Source: Deltaproteobacteria bacterium
Lineage (GTDB): Bacteria; Desulfobacterota; Desulfuromonadia; Geobacterales; Pseudopelobacteraceae
Assembly (NCBI GenBank): GCA_021780495.1
Contig: JAJXYO010000026.1
Span: 96,677-160,676 of the forward strand
DNA: 64,000 nt
Direction of reading: 5' to 3'
In this document: positions 1-8,306 of the stretch, piece after piece
Numbering within the stretch: position 1 is the first letter of the stretch
Layout: the number at the start of each line of letters is the position of its first letter
The notes under the pieces: model-generated
The model's database searches: none
The model's input: the letters and a program-made list of their open reading frames with translations, nothing else
What the model was told of the DNA's origin: nothing
Program-made: the position numbers and the translations under genes

Positions 1-900
1 GGGATGGGACAGTATGATCTGATCCATACCCACGGGTATCTTGCCGATCTTCTGGGTTTGCCGGCAGCCATGATTTCCGGTGTGCCGCTTCTATCCACCT
101 GTCATGGCTTTATACAGGGCGGGTGGAAGCTATCGCTCTATAACCAGCTCGATTTGAAGGCGCTTGGTCGTTTTGACCGGGTAATAGCTGTTTCCGACTC
201 GATCAGAAACGACTGGCTGACCAAGTACGTTCGTCCGGAGAGGATCAAGGTCATAGAAAATTCCACCTCCTGTCCGGAACTACGAGGGAATCCGGGAGAT
301 AACCGGTCAACCGTCAGGGAACACTATAGAAAGGCGGCTGGAGCTTCCCCGGAAACAATTGTGCTGGGCTTCTCGGGGCGTCTGAGCCGGGAGAAGGGGG
401 TGGCCGATCTGATCATTGCCGTGAAATTGCTGACCGAATCAGGTGTATCCATACGGTTGCTCGTGCTGGGTGATGGTGCCCGGAGAGCGGAACTGGAAGC
501 GTTGGCCGCAGCAAGCGGGGTGACGGATAAGGTGCTTTTTGCCGGTTTTCAGGCGGACATTGGAAACTGGCTGGCTGCCATGGATATTTTCATTCTGCCG
601 TCCCATACCGAAGGCACACCATTGGCGCTGCTTGAGGCGATGGCTTCGGCCGTACCCTGCATCGCCACGGCTGTTGGCGGGATTCCCGCTGTTATAGATC
701 AGCATGTTGACGGAATTCTCATTGCACCCGGAAAACCGGATGAGATACGCGACGCGGTGCAGCTATTGGTCTCGGACAGTGTGAAACGCACTGCATTGGC
801 TGAAAAAGGGCGTGCAAAAATCGCGCGGCAGTACAATGTGCGATCCTGGGCGAGAAGTATTGAACAAGAGTATGTGAGGACGATATGCTTGAATCATTAA
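1..900 (+). CDS. GT4-family glycosyltransferase, 5' end outside the window
   Basis: Likely transfers a sugar from a nucleotide sugar during exopolysaccharide assembly on the cytoplasmic side of the membrane. The visible 299 codons begin inside the N-terminal Rossmann domain (YDLIHTHGYLADLLG) and include a complete C-terminal GT-B domain: GFSGRLSREKG, LVLGDG, and the donor-binding E-x7-E stretch in EGTPLALLEAMA. Family members usually have 360-400 residues and the frame is open to base 1, so the true start is very probably upstream. The in-frame ATG at base 4 is unlikely to be the start. The gene overlaps the acyltransferase at 885 by 16 bases, which points to one operon. The sugar specificity cannot be read from the sequence. 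Confidence 0.9.
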   Translation, partial: GMGQYDLIHTHGYLADLLGLPAAMISGVPLLSTCHGFIQGGWKLSLYNQLDLKALGRFDRVIAVSDSIRNDWLTKYVRPERIKVIENSTSCPELRGNPGDNRSTVREHYRKAAGASPETIVLGFSGRLSREKGVADLIIAVKLLTESGVSIRLLVLGDGARRAELEALAAASGVTDKVLFAGFQADIGNWLAAMDIFILPSHTEGTPLALLEAMASAVPCIATAVGGIPAVIDQHVDGILIAPGKPDEIRDAVQLLVSDSVKRTALAEKGRAKIARQYNVRSWARSIEQEYVRTICLNH

Positions 901-1442
901 TTGCCTATGTAAGAGGGTACTTGCTGTATGCCCGTGTGGAGAGTAACGGGCCGATCAAGTCGATCGGCAGGACCATCATTCACAATCCAAGCGGGAAAAT
1001 ACGTATCGGCAAGCGTACCTGCCTCTGGCCCGAGGTCAAGTTGTCACTCATCGCCTGTTTGAATGCAGACGCGCCATTGCTGCAGATCGGAGAATTCTGC
1101 TCGATTGGAGACAGATCCCAGATCCATTGCGGGAATCAGGTGATTATCGGCAACTATGTGCTGATCTCCTGGGATGTCAACATCATCGAATACGATTACC
1201 ATGCCCCCGGTGGGGGGCAGCCGGTGCCGCGGCCGATAATTATCGAGGATGAGGTGTGGATTGGCGCCAGGTGCATCATTTCCAAAGGGGTGACCATCGG
1301 CAAGGGCGCAATTATCGGAGCCGGATCGGTTGTGGTCAAGGACGTGCCACCCTATACACTGGCTGCCGGCAATCCTGCACGAGCCATCAGACAGGTCCAG
1401 TCCTGGAAAGGTAATTCCGATGAAGCCTTCTGCGCACAGTAA
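885..1442 (+). CDS. Hexapeptide-repeat (left-handed beta-helix) acyltransferase
   Basis: A 185-residue protein of the CapG/WbbJ/Maa type, likely O- or N-acetylating a sugar of the polysaccharide made by the flanking glycosyltransferases. Imperfect hexapeptide repeats run through most of the chain (for example IGEFCSIGDRSQIHCGN and IGARCIISKGVTIGKGAIIG). It ends with VVVKDVPPYTLAAGNPARAIR, the usual end of this family. The acetyl-CoA donor is inferred from the family. The ATG lies inside the end of the upstream glycosyltransferase, and the gene overlaps the next one by 23 bases, so translation is probably coupled. Confidence 0.88.
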   Translation: MLESLIAYVRGYLLYARVESNGPIKSIGRTIIHNPSGKIRIGKRTCLWPEVKLSLIACLNADAPLLQIGEFCSIGDRSQIHCGNQVIIGNYVLISWDVNIIEYDYHAPGGGQPVPRPIIIEDEVWIGARCIISKGVTIGKGAIIGAGSVVVKDVPPYTLAAGNPARAIRQVQSWKGNSDEAFCAQ

Positions 1443-2550
1443 GAAGATCAACATAATGCATACGGTTCTCAGTCTTGAAATGGGAGGGCTGGAAAAAATC
1501 GTCGCCGACACCGTTTCCGGGCTCGACAAAGCAAAATACAATGTCGAGGTCTGCTGTTTTGATTCACTCGGACATTTCGCCGCCATCCTGGCCGATCTCG
1601 GAATAGTTGTTAATCTTCTCCAGCGGAATCAGGATCATTATGACTATTTCTTCCCCTGCAGGCTGAAAAAGTTACTTCATGACAAAGAAACCGACATCCT
1701 TCATATGCATAGCGGCACGTTTTTTCTCGGCACCCAGGCTGCCCTTCTGGCCGGCATACCCAGGATGGTGTATACCGATCATGGCCGGCATTTTGTAGAA
1801 CCCAAAATCCTTCTGGCAATGGACAGGTTCTGCGGTTTTTTTGTGAAAAAAATCGTTGCCGTTTCCCATGAGTTGGAAAGATATCTTGCTGATGTTGTCA
1901 AGCTTCCGGAAGGGAAGTTGACGACAATCATCAATGGGATCAATACCAGGCAGTTCGCGCCTTTGCCAAAATCCACATCCCTGCTGGCTGAGCTGAACAT
2001 CCCCGCCCGCCACAGAATAATCGGCACGGTAGGAAGGCTGGTGGAGGTGAAGGATCAGGTCTCCATGATCAGAGCCTTTGCGCAGGCATGTGAAGAACAG
2101 GCAGATATAACCCTGTTGTTGATAGGAGATGGCCCTTTGCTGCCCCTGCTGCAGCAGACTGCTCGCGAGTGTAATGTCGCGGATCGAGCAGTTTTTACCG
2201 GCAAGAGAAATGATGTCGCCCCGTTGATGAATCTCATGGATATCTTCATGCTTACCTCGCTCTCGGAGGGGACTTCTATTTCACTGCTGGAAGCGATGGC
2301 TACCGGCGCAGCACCGATTGTCACCGATGTGGGTGGCAATCCATCCATTGTTCAGCAGGAGGTCAACGGGATTGTAGTCAAACCCGGGGATATTGCCGCC
2401 ATGACGGCGGCAATCAACGTTCTGCTGGGAAACAATACCGTCCGAGACCGCTACAGCAACAACGCGATAGAAACCGTACGATGCAATTACAGTCTGGAAA
2501 GCATGATTGGCAAGTATACAGAGGTATACAACGAACTATACGGGAGTTGA
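1420..2550 (+). CDS. GT4-family glycosyltransferase, PEP-CTERM/XrtA-cluster-like
   Basis: A 376-residue GT-B glycosyltransferase. The N-terminal motif IMHTVLSLEMGGLEKIV and the stretch DILHMHSGTFF resemble sugar transferases of exosortase-A exopolysaccharide clusters (TIGR03088-like, from memory). The C-terminal domain shows GTVGRLVEVKDQ, LLLIGDGP and the donor-site motif EGTSISLLEAMA. The start at 1420 is preferred over the longer frame from 1330 because GGAAAGG lies 8 bases upstream and the extra 30 residues look unlike the family. It overlaps the acyltransferase gene by 23 bases and is the last gene of this operon segment. Confidence 0.88.
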   Translation: MKPSAHSKKINIMHTVLSLEMGGLEKIVADTVSGLDKAKYNVEVCCFDSLGHFAAILADLGIVVNLLQRNQDHYDYFFPCRLKKLLHDKETDILHMHSGTFFLGTQAALLAGIPRMVYTDHGRHFVEPKILLAMDRFCGFFVKKIVAVSHELERYLADVVKLPEGKLTTIINGINTRQFAPLPKSTSLLAELNIPARHRIIGTVGRLVEVKDQVSMIRAFAQACEEQADITLLLIGDGPLLPLLQQTARECNVADRAVFTGKRNDVAPLMNLMDIFMLTSLSEGTSISLLEAMATGAAPIVTDVGGNPSIVQQEVNGIVVKPGDIAAMTAAINVLLGNNTVRDRYSNNAIETVRCNYSLESMIGKYTEVYNELYGS

Positions 2551-2688
2551 TTCCTTGATAATGTTGAGGAAATGCGGAAATATGATCCAACCGGTCATGC
2601 TCTTGATAAAAATGCAATGTTTTGTGACGTGAAGCACATCCCCTGGAATGGTTTTGGAGGATAGTTTATTTACAAATCTGTCAAACAT

Positions 2689-2778
2689 AGGGGAATCGAT
2701 AATACTAAACCACTTGTGAAAGTGGGGCGGAAAGCCTACTGGGTCTCACTGAGACAGCCGGGTCGCCGAAATCCTGGA
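2689..2778 (+). promoter_or_regulatory. GEMM riboswitch, probably the cGAMP-sensing GEMM-Ib subclass
   Basis: A cyclic-dinucleotide aptamer in the leader of the exported protein gene at 2862. The core is AATACTAAACC, then hairpin P2 CCACTT-GTGA-AAGTGG with a GNRA tetraloop, then GGCGGAAAGCC, then P3 closed by GGGTCTC/GAGACAGCCGGG, then CGCCGAAAT. This is almost the sequence I recall for the G. metallireducens cGAMP riboswitch (Gmet_0970). The motif class is read from the sequence; the ligand is inferred from that resemblance. A terminator-like hairpin follows directly. Confidence 0.88.
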
Positions 2779-2781
2779 AAG

Positions 2782-2804
2782 GGATAAGGTATCCGGCATT
2801 TTTT
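2782..2804 (+). terminator. Terminator hairpin of the riboswitch expression platform
   Basis: GGATA-AGG-TATCC is a perfect 5-bp stem with a 3-nt loop, followed after GGCA by six T. It starts 4 bases after the aptamer and 58 bases before the start codon at 2862, the right place for riboswitch-controlled early termination. The stem is short, so regulation at another step is possible. Confidence 0.6.
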
Positions 2805-2861
2805 ATCGGGATCTGTTTTAGCGATTTAAACCAGTTCGATCAACGAGCAAAGGAGTAATCT

Positions 2862-4937
2862 ATGAAAAAGGGTATCAACATCATTTGTCTCTCGCTGCTA
2901 GTGTTACTATGCAAGGGGCCTGCGTTTGCCAGTGTTGCCCTGCCGTGGCAAACGACCTACAATTGCGCCGATTGGACTCAAACCGTCAACCCGAGCTCTG
3001 ACCCTGTATGCGATGGATTAACCCATATGCTCGATGTTGGTCCGCCTTCTTTAACCGAGCAAATAACATCAACAGCAAATAATCCGAATGGAGCCGGAGG
3101 AAAGGGCCAAAGGCACTGGATGCAGGGCCAGGGGGGCACGTGTACACAAGTTGATGGCAACTCGGGAGGGACCAGAATCGATTTCAATTCGAGTGTAAAT
3201 GAAATATGGGTCAGGTTTTATCTCAAATTTCAACCAGGCTTCACGTGGACTAATTATCAAGGCTATAAGCTGCTCTATTTCAACCACGATGGCTTCTCTA
3301 ATTTCAACTATTTCCAGATAGGTGAAAACGGAAGCGACGGAAGCCTGGATTACTATACCCAATTTGGCGATCAGAGCCATTATTCCGCCAGTGTAGGGTA
3401 TGGAACGTTGTATGGGTCGCCGGCATCCGGGGCGTGGCATAGTATCGAAGTCCACATAAAAAGCGAAACTTCATCCGGCGCCAAAGATGGCATTTTGCAG
3501 ATGTGGGTGGACGGTGTTCTAAAAGCCAATTTTAACAATGTGAATCACGGCTTTAAATCGAACAATTGGAGCATATCGGGGTTTGTCATAGGTTCTAATA
3601 TTAAATGTATATCCGGGACAACCCCCCAGTATTCAGATTATGATGATATCTATGTCACCTCGACACTCCCCGCCAATAAGGATGCAAGCGGCAACAGCAT
3701 GATCGGGCCGATCGGTTGGAGCGGCGTCACCGGCGGAACTGCCGACACGACAGCCCCTACGACTCCTGCCAATCTTTCAGCAGCAGTGAGTTCTTCCAGC
3801 CAGATTAATCTGTCGTGGAACGCTTCAACCGATAACGTTGGAGTGACCGGATACAAAATATATCGTGGCGGCATCTATCAGACGACGGTAACCGGCACTA
3901 CCTATTCGGATACAGGGTTGACGGCGTCGACCCAATATATCTATGAAGTCTCGGCAATTGACGCCGCAGGTAACGAGTCGGGTAAGTCGTCACCCGCCAG
4001 CACAACGACATCAGCTGCCCCCAGCCCCATCACACTGCCACCGGTCACACCGCCAGCCAGTACCGGTACAGTGCTGTTTTCCGAAAACTTTGAATCCAGC
4101 AATTTCGCTGCTAATGGCTGGTATGACGTGACTAACTTTGTAAGGAGCAGTTCGGAGTACGAGCAAGGTGCGTATTCAGCACAGTTTCTGTTCAATTCAG
4201 GAGCAATAACTCCCACATCGGGCGGGTCAATCCGGCATCTGTTCACACCGACCGATACGGTATATCTAAGCTACTGGCGGAAGTATGACTCTAACTGGAA
4301 GGAACAGCAGGGTAATTTGCACCACGAGATATACCTTTTGACCAACAAGGACGGCGCTTATACCAATCTGGCGTTTACCCATTTAACGACCTATTCCGAG
4401 ACCTGGGGTACGTACAACGCCACAGCAAACGTCAAGCCTGAATTTTACTTCCAGGATGGCGCAAACATCGACCAGACCAAAATTAACACAGACCTGACGA
4501 ATGTGACTGAAGCGAGAGGCGCAAACGGGTGCAACGGCGTTGTGGAGACAGATCCAACGATTAGCACGACATGCTACAATTCAGGCAGTGGAACGTATTG
4601 GAACGGCAAATGGATCAACAACGTCCCCGCATCAATCCCAATGGGTAAGTGGCACCATGTGGAGATGTATGTGAAGCTGAACTCGGTCACCAACAACAAG
4701 GCAAATGCCGATGGCACTGCCATCATGTGGGTTGATGGCGTAAAACAAATCGAGAAATACAACCTTTTGTTGAGAACCGCTCAATACCCGGACATGCAGT
4801 TCAACCAATTGGTGGTAGGGCCGTTCATGGCCAATGGTTCGCCACAGACGCAGAGTCTGTACCTGGATAATCTGGAAGTGCGGAATGGAATGCCGCCTAC
4901 CTTGGCCGCCCCTGCGAATCTAAAGGCTATTCCATAG
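2862..4937 (+). CDS. Exported protein: two lectin-like (ConA-fold-like) domains flanking a fibronectin type III domain
   Basis: A 691-residue secreted protein with an N-terminal signal peptide (basic MKKG, hydrophobic core, cleavage near AFA-SVA). Residues about 30-285 and 405-680 each look like a polysaccharide-lyase/laminin-G-type beta sandwich; both carry the local motif MWVDGV after a His-containing strand (WHSIEVHIK and WHHVEMYVK). Residues about 293-385 are a fibronectin type III domain (NLSWNASTDNVGVTGYKIYR). This suggests polysaccharide binding or cleavage at the cell surface or in the matrix; no catalytic residues could be assigned. The RBS AAAGGAG precedes the ATG. Expression is likely under the GEMM riboswitch at 2689. 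A strong terminator follows, so it is monocistronic. Confidence 0.75.
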   Translation: MKKGINIICLSLLVLLCKGPAFASVALPWQTTYNCADWTQTVNPSSDPVCDGLTHMLDVGPPSLTEQITSTANNPNGAGGKGQRHWMQGQGGTCTQVDGNSGGTRIDFNSSVNEIWVRFYLKFQPGFTWTNYQGYKLLYFNHDGFSNFNYFQIGENGSDGSLDYYTQFGDQSHYSASVGYGTLYGSPASGAWHSIEVHIKSETSSGAKDGILQMWVDGVLKANFNNVNHGFKSNNWSISGFVIGSNIKCISGTTPQYSDYDDIYVTSTLPANKDASGNSMIGPIGWSGVTGGTADTTAPTTPANLSAAVSSSSQINLSWNASTDNVGVTGYKIYRGGIYQTTVTGTTYSDTGLTASTQYIYEVSAIDAAGNESGKSSPASTTTSAAPSPITLPPVTPPASTGTVLFSENFESSNFAANGWYDVTNFVRSSSEYEQGAYSAQFLFNSGAITPTSGGSIRHLFTPTDTVYLSYWRKYDSNWKEQQGNLHHEIYLLTNKDGAYTNLAFTHLTTYSETWGTYNATANVKPEFYFQDGANIDQTKINTDLTNVTEARGANGCNGVVETDPTISTTCYNSGSGTYWNGKWINNVPASIPMGKWHHVEMYVKLNSVTNNKANADGTAIMWVDGVKQIEKYNLLLRTAQYPDMQFNQLVVGPFMANGSPQTQSLYLDNLEVRNGMPPTLAAPANLKAIP

Positions 4938-4995
4938 CTCATACGGTCTATGCCGGGTGCTTCCGGAGATCAGAACAAGAGCCGTACCAAAGTCA

Positions 4996-5029
4996 CAGCC
5001 CTCAGTCGATACGATTGAGGGCTGTTTTT
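4996..5029 (+). terminator. Rho-independent terminator
   Basis: CAGCCCTCA pairs perfectly with TGAGGGCTG (9 bp) across an 11-nt loop, followed by TTTTT. It lies 58 bases after the stop codon at 4937. Confidence 0.92.
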
Positions 5030-5274
5030 GTCTGCTTCGACGAAAGAGGAAGGGCATGGTGTCCGATTGTCAAGGTTAGGAATATAAAGAGCGGCCGCCC
5101 TGCTCATAAATTAACCGAGGAGAAATAATTAACAGTATTTTCAGTGTGGTTCGATGCAGGCTTTCAGGTCCGCTTCCTGTCTCGGGCACTGTTACGTTAA
5201 CATCCCGCCAGTAAGGAAATGATGGCTTGCATTACTAACTAACCGTTATCGCCCGTGTTATTAATTTTAGTTGC

Positions 5275-5290
5275 TGGCACAATTATTGTT
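5275..5290 (+). promoter_or_regulatory. Possible sigma-54 (RpoN) promoter
   Basis: TGGCAC-N5-TTGTT has the GG and the second G at the -24/-12 spacing of RpoN promoters, but the usual GC at -12 is GT. It lies 112 bases before the glycosyltransferase at 5403. It is a resemblance only. Confidence 0.38.
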
Positions 5291-5327
5291 TATGATTTCA
5301 TACGGCCAGACCCGCCGACAGCGTGGA

Positions 5328-5378
5328 TTGCTTGCGAGATAAGCCTTGGTTTGGGCACCGAGCTGTATCCGCAAGCAA
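5328..5378 (+). repeat. Inverted repeat in the 5' leader of the glycosyltransferase at 5403
   Basis: TTGCTTGCG (5328-5336) and CGCAAGCAA (5370-5378) are perfect 9-bp inverted repeats around a 33-nt loop, ending 24 bases before the ATG. It could be an RNA stem or a split protein-binding site. No T-run follows, so it is not a terminator. Confidence 0.5.
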
Positions 5379-5402
5379 ATACTTCGTGATTAAGGTTTAT
5401 TT

Positions 5403-6365
5403 ATGAAGAACGGTATATGGCTTACCTGGGAGAATCAGATCAGAAATAAATCCATGTCCTCCCTGCTGGGAGCCGATTTATACGTTTTTTCGTACGAAGG
5501 TAATCGTGTCATACGATATATTTATTGCATCATCAAGACAGTCACTATTCTTTGTAAAGCAAAGCCGCGATTTGTATTTGCTCAAAACCCATCGATACTT
5601 CTTATCTATTTGTTGATAATATTTAAAGCATTATCAAGGTACAAAGTCATAAGTGATGCTCATTATGTTGGCATCAAATCATTCAGCGGGAACAAAACAT
5701 ACCAGTTATTATTGGATGTATGCAACACTATGGTTGATTTGGTGATAGTTACGAATAGCGAACACCAAAAACATGTTGCAAGTATTGGAGGTAAAGCTGT
5801 TGTATGCGAGGATCCTCTTCCTGATATCAATAAATACTGCGTCAACGAAATAGATCAAAACAAGTCGGTGTATTATATCTGCTCTTTCGATGTTGATGAG
5901 CCTTATAGAATAGCCTTTGATGCCGCTCGGCTACTCAGTGAAGACAACTATCGATTTTATGTCACGGGTAATTACAAAAGGGCAAGGATAAATCCTGCGG
6001 AGTACGATCACATCAAGTTCCTGGGATATGTACCCACGAGTGAATATTACAATAATCTGTATAGAAGCAGTGTGGTACTTGATCTGACGAACAATGAGAA
6101 CTGCCTTGTTTGTGGGGCGTATGAAGCCATGGTGGCTGAAAAACCACTTGTAACCTCCAATACGGCCAGCTTGAAAGGCTTCTTTACAAAAGGAACCGTG
6201 TTTACCAACCACAATGCAATAGATATTGCAGAGGCGATAAAGCGTGCGTATCAAAACCGGAATCTTTTAAAGTCGGAGATCAAAGGTTGGAAAGAGGATG
6301 TCTACTGCCGGCAAAATGAAAACAAAGTAACCATACTCAGTGCATTAGGAATATGTGAATCCTGA
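5403..6365 (+). CDS. Glycosyltransferase, GT4-like, short form
   Basis: A 320-residue protein with a GT-B layout: an N-terminal half with a hydrophobic segment (residues about 45-75, possible membrane association) and a C-terminal half with FYVTGNYKRA, IKFLGYVPTSEYYNNLYRSSVVLDLT and the late acidic motif ENCLVCGAYEAMVAEKPLV. It is shorter than typical GT4 enzymes and lacks the standard GRLxxEKG motif, so the acceptor side has diverged. Its context (asnB-like amidotransferase and membrane GT2 directly downstream) places it in exopolysaccharide synthesis. Its sequence is visibly more AT-rich than the following genes, which may indicate separate acquisition. Substrate unknown. Confidence 0.75.
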   Translation: MKNGIWLTWENQIRNKSMSSLLGADLYVFSYEGNRVIRYIYCIIKTVTILCKAKPRFVFAQNPSILLIYLLIIFKALSRYKVISDAHYVGIKSFSGNKTYQLLLDVCNTMVDLVIVTNSEHQKHVASIGGKAVVCEDPLPDINKYCVNEIDQNKSVYYICSFDVDEPYRIAFDAARLLSEDNYRFYVTGNYKRARINPAEYDHIKFLGYVPTSEYYNNLYRSSVVLDLTNNENCLVCGAYEAMVAEKPLVTSNTASLKGFFTKGTVFTNHNAIDIAEAIKRAYQNRNLLKSEIKGWKEDVYCRQNENKVTILSALGICES

Positions 6366-6399
6366 TAAATAACTGTTTCAATACGATTTGAGGCACTAC

Positions 6400-8295
6400 A
6401 TGTGTGGAATTTACGGAATAGCCGCCCGGGATGTCGATCGCAATTTCCTTGAAAATGCCACCAATACCCTGGCTCATCGCGGACCCGACGCCGCCGGCTA
6501 TTACCTGGATGACCATATTGGACTCGGGCATCGCCGTTTGAGTATTATCGACCTATCGGGCAGTGATCAACCGATCTTCAACGAAGATCGCTCGAAATGC
6601 ATCGTCTTCAATGGTGAGATATACAACTACACCGGTCTGCGTAACCGTCTCCTCGGCCTGGGACACAGCTTTGCCACCAATGGGGATACGGAGACGATTC
6701 TGCATGCCTATGAAGAATGGGGCGAGGCATGCGTCGAGCACCTCAGCGGCATGTTTGCCTTTGCCATCTGGGATTCAACTGAGCGGGTCCTGTTTCTCGC
6801 CCGCGACCGTCTCGGGATCAAGCCTCTCTTTTACGGGTCGTACAAGCATGGTTTCTGCTTTGCGTCGGAAATGAAGGCGATCCTGGCGGATGAACAGTTT
6901 CCGCGGGGAATTGATGATGCCGCGCTCGCCAGTTACTTCATGCTTTCGTACATTCCGGGCGAAGGGACCATTTACCCGAACATTCGCAAGCTTCTCCCGG
7001 GGCACACCCTGACCTGGCGCGACAGCAGCTACAGCACACGGAAGTATTGGGATCTTGACTTTGTCCCGGATCAGGGGAAAAGCGAAGAGTATTTCATCCG
7101 GGGGGCAATGGATCTTCTCAGCGAAGCCGTGGGCAGCCACATGGTGAGTGAGGTGCCGCTGGGTGCATTTCTGAGCGGAGGACTTGATTCGAGTGCGATC
7201 GTTGCACTGATGAGCAAAAGCTCCGAGAACCCGGTTAATACGTTCTGCATGGGCTTTGGCGGTGATGTGGGCGGCTATCTTGACGAGCGGCCATACGCCC
7301 GGCAGGTCGCTGAACGGTATGCCACGCGCCATCAGGAATACGAGGTGATACCCAGCATCGCAGGACTGGTAGAAACCATTGTCAGGGCTTTCGACGAACC
7401 GTGTGCCGATGATTCGGTGATTCCTTCGTATTTCGTCTGCAAGGTTGCCCGAGAAAACGTGACAGTGGCACTGTCCGGTTTGGGCGGTGACGAAGCCTTC
7501 GCCGGATACGAAAGGTATCTCGGTTTTGCACTGAGCGGCTGGCTTCGGCGGTTCCCGGCCGCGATCCTTACGGGGGTGCTGCAACCTGCGGTTGAAAAAC
7601 TTCCCGAGAGAAGCGACGGTCACTACACGGTTAACCACATGAAGCGCTTTGTACGTTCGGCCGTCTTGCCGCCCGATGAATGTTACCTCGGTTTTCTCCA
7701 TAAAATGAAACCAAACATCCGCACCATTTTTTTTGCCAACCCTGAACACTTCGACCCGTATTACGTATCCTGCCGGGATCTTGTGCTGGGACATTTCAAT
7801 TCGGGCAGCGTTTCCGGGAACGCCAATTCTCTCAATCGGGCTCTTTATTGTGATATCAAAACTTACCTGCCGGAGGACATCCTCTGCGTCACCGACCGGA
7901 TGAGCATGCAACACGGTCTTGAGGTGCGGGTTCCCTTTCTGGATCACAGATTTCTCGAATTTTGCGCCACCATACCGGCGGAAATGAAGCTTCGATTCAT
8001 GCAAAAGAAGTATCTGATGAAAAAAGCCGTTCGCACTCTGCTGCCCAAGGAGGTTATCTCGCATCGCAAACAGGGCTTTGTGGGGCCGATGACCCGCTGG
8101 CTGAAGAACGATCTGAAATCGTTTGTGATTGAGACGTTGTCCGAAGAAAACCTGCGCAAGCACAACCTGTTGAACCGTGGCACGGTCCGGACAATTCTTG
8201 AGGAACATTTTTCAGGGCGGGAGATTCATGACACGTTGATATGGTCAATGGTCATATTTCAGACCTGGTACAACATCTATCTCGACCGGCGATAG
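6400..8295 (+). CDS. asnB: Asparagine synthase-type glutamine amidotransferase (exopolysaccharide-cluster AsnB)
   Basis: A 631-residue two-domain enzyme that takes ammonia from glutamine and uses ATP to amidate a carboxylate. The start at 6400 is chosen because it exposes the catalytic Cys2 (MCGIYGIAARD) and has GAGG 6 bases upstream; the longer frame from 6388 would mask it. N-terminal Ntn-hydrolase domain: LAHRGPDAAGYY, GLGHRRLSIIDL, FNGEIYNY. C-terminal synthase domain: PP-loop FLSGGLDSSAI and LSGLGGDEAFAGYERY. In polysaccharide loci of the PEP-CTERM/XrtA type such enzymes probably amidate a uronic acid or peptide-like group rather than aspartate. It is followed 11 bases later by a GT2 gene. 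Confidence 0.9.
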   Translation: MCGIYGIAARDVDRNFLENATNTLAHRGPDAAGYYLDDHIGLGHRRLSIIDLSGSDQPIFNEDRSKCIVFNGEIYNYTGLRNRLLGLGHSFATNGDTETILHAYEEWGEACVEHLSGMFAFAIWDSTERVLFLARDRLGIKPLFYGSYKHGFCFASEMKAILADEQFPRGIDDAALASYFMLSYIPGEGTIYPNIRKLLPGHTLTWRDSSYSTRKYWDLDFVPDQGKSEEYFIRGAMDLLSEAVGSHMVSEVPLGAFLSGGLDSSAIVALMSKSSENPVNTFCMGFGGDVGGYLDERPYARQVAERYATRHQEYEVIPSIAGLVETIVRAFDEPCADDSVIPSYFVCKVARENVTVALSGLGGDEAFAGYERYLGFALSGWLRRFPAAILTGVLQPAVEKLPERSDGHYTVNHMKRFVRSAVLPPDECYLGFLHKMKPNIRTIFFANPEHFDPYYVSCRDLVLGHFNSGSVSGNANSLNRALYCDIKTYLPEDILCVTDRMSMQHGLEVRVPFLDHRFLEFCATIPAEMKLRFMQKKYLMKKAVRTLLPKEVISHRKQGFVGPMTRWLKNDLKSFVIETLSEENLRKHNLLNRGTVRTILEEHFSGREIHDTLIWSMVIFQTWYNIYLDRR

Positions 8296-8306
8296 GAGAA
8301 ACCAGT

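Larger units (their letters stand above)
5030..5402. other. Intergenic stretch with sigma-54-like site and inverted repeat
   Basis: No convincing coding frame. The stretch holds a possible sigma-54 promoter (5275-5290) and a 9-bp inverted repeat (5328-5378), both listed separately. Nothing else was recognised. Confidence 0.6.

Noticed and set aside
6775..8208. 477-codon antisense frame inside asnB
   Set aside because: It is a GC-rich shadow of the amidotransferase, rich in His/Arg/Gln and without family features.
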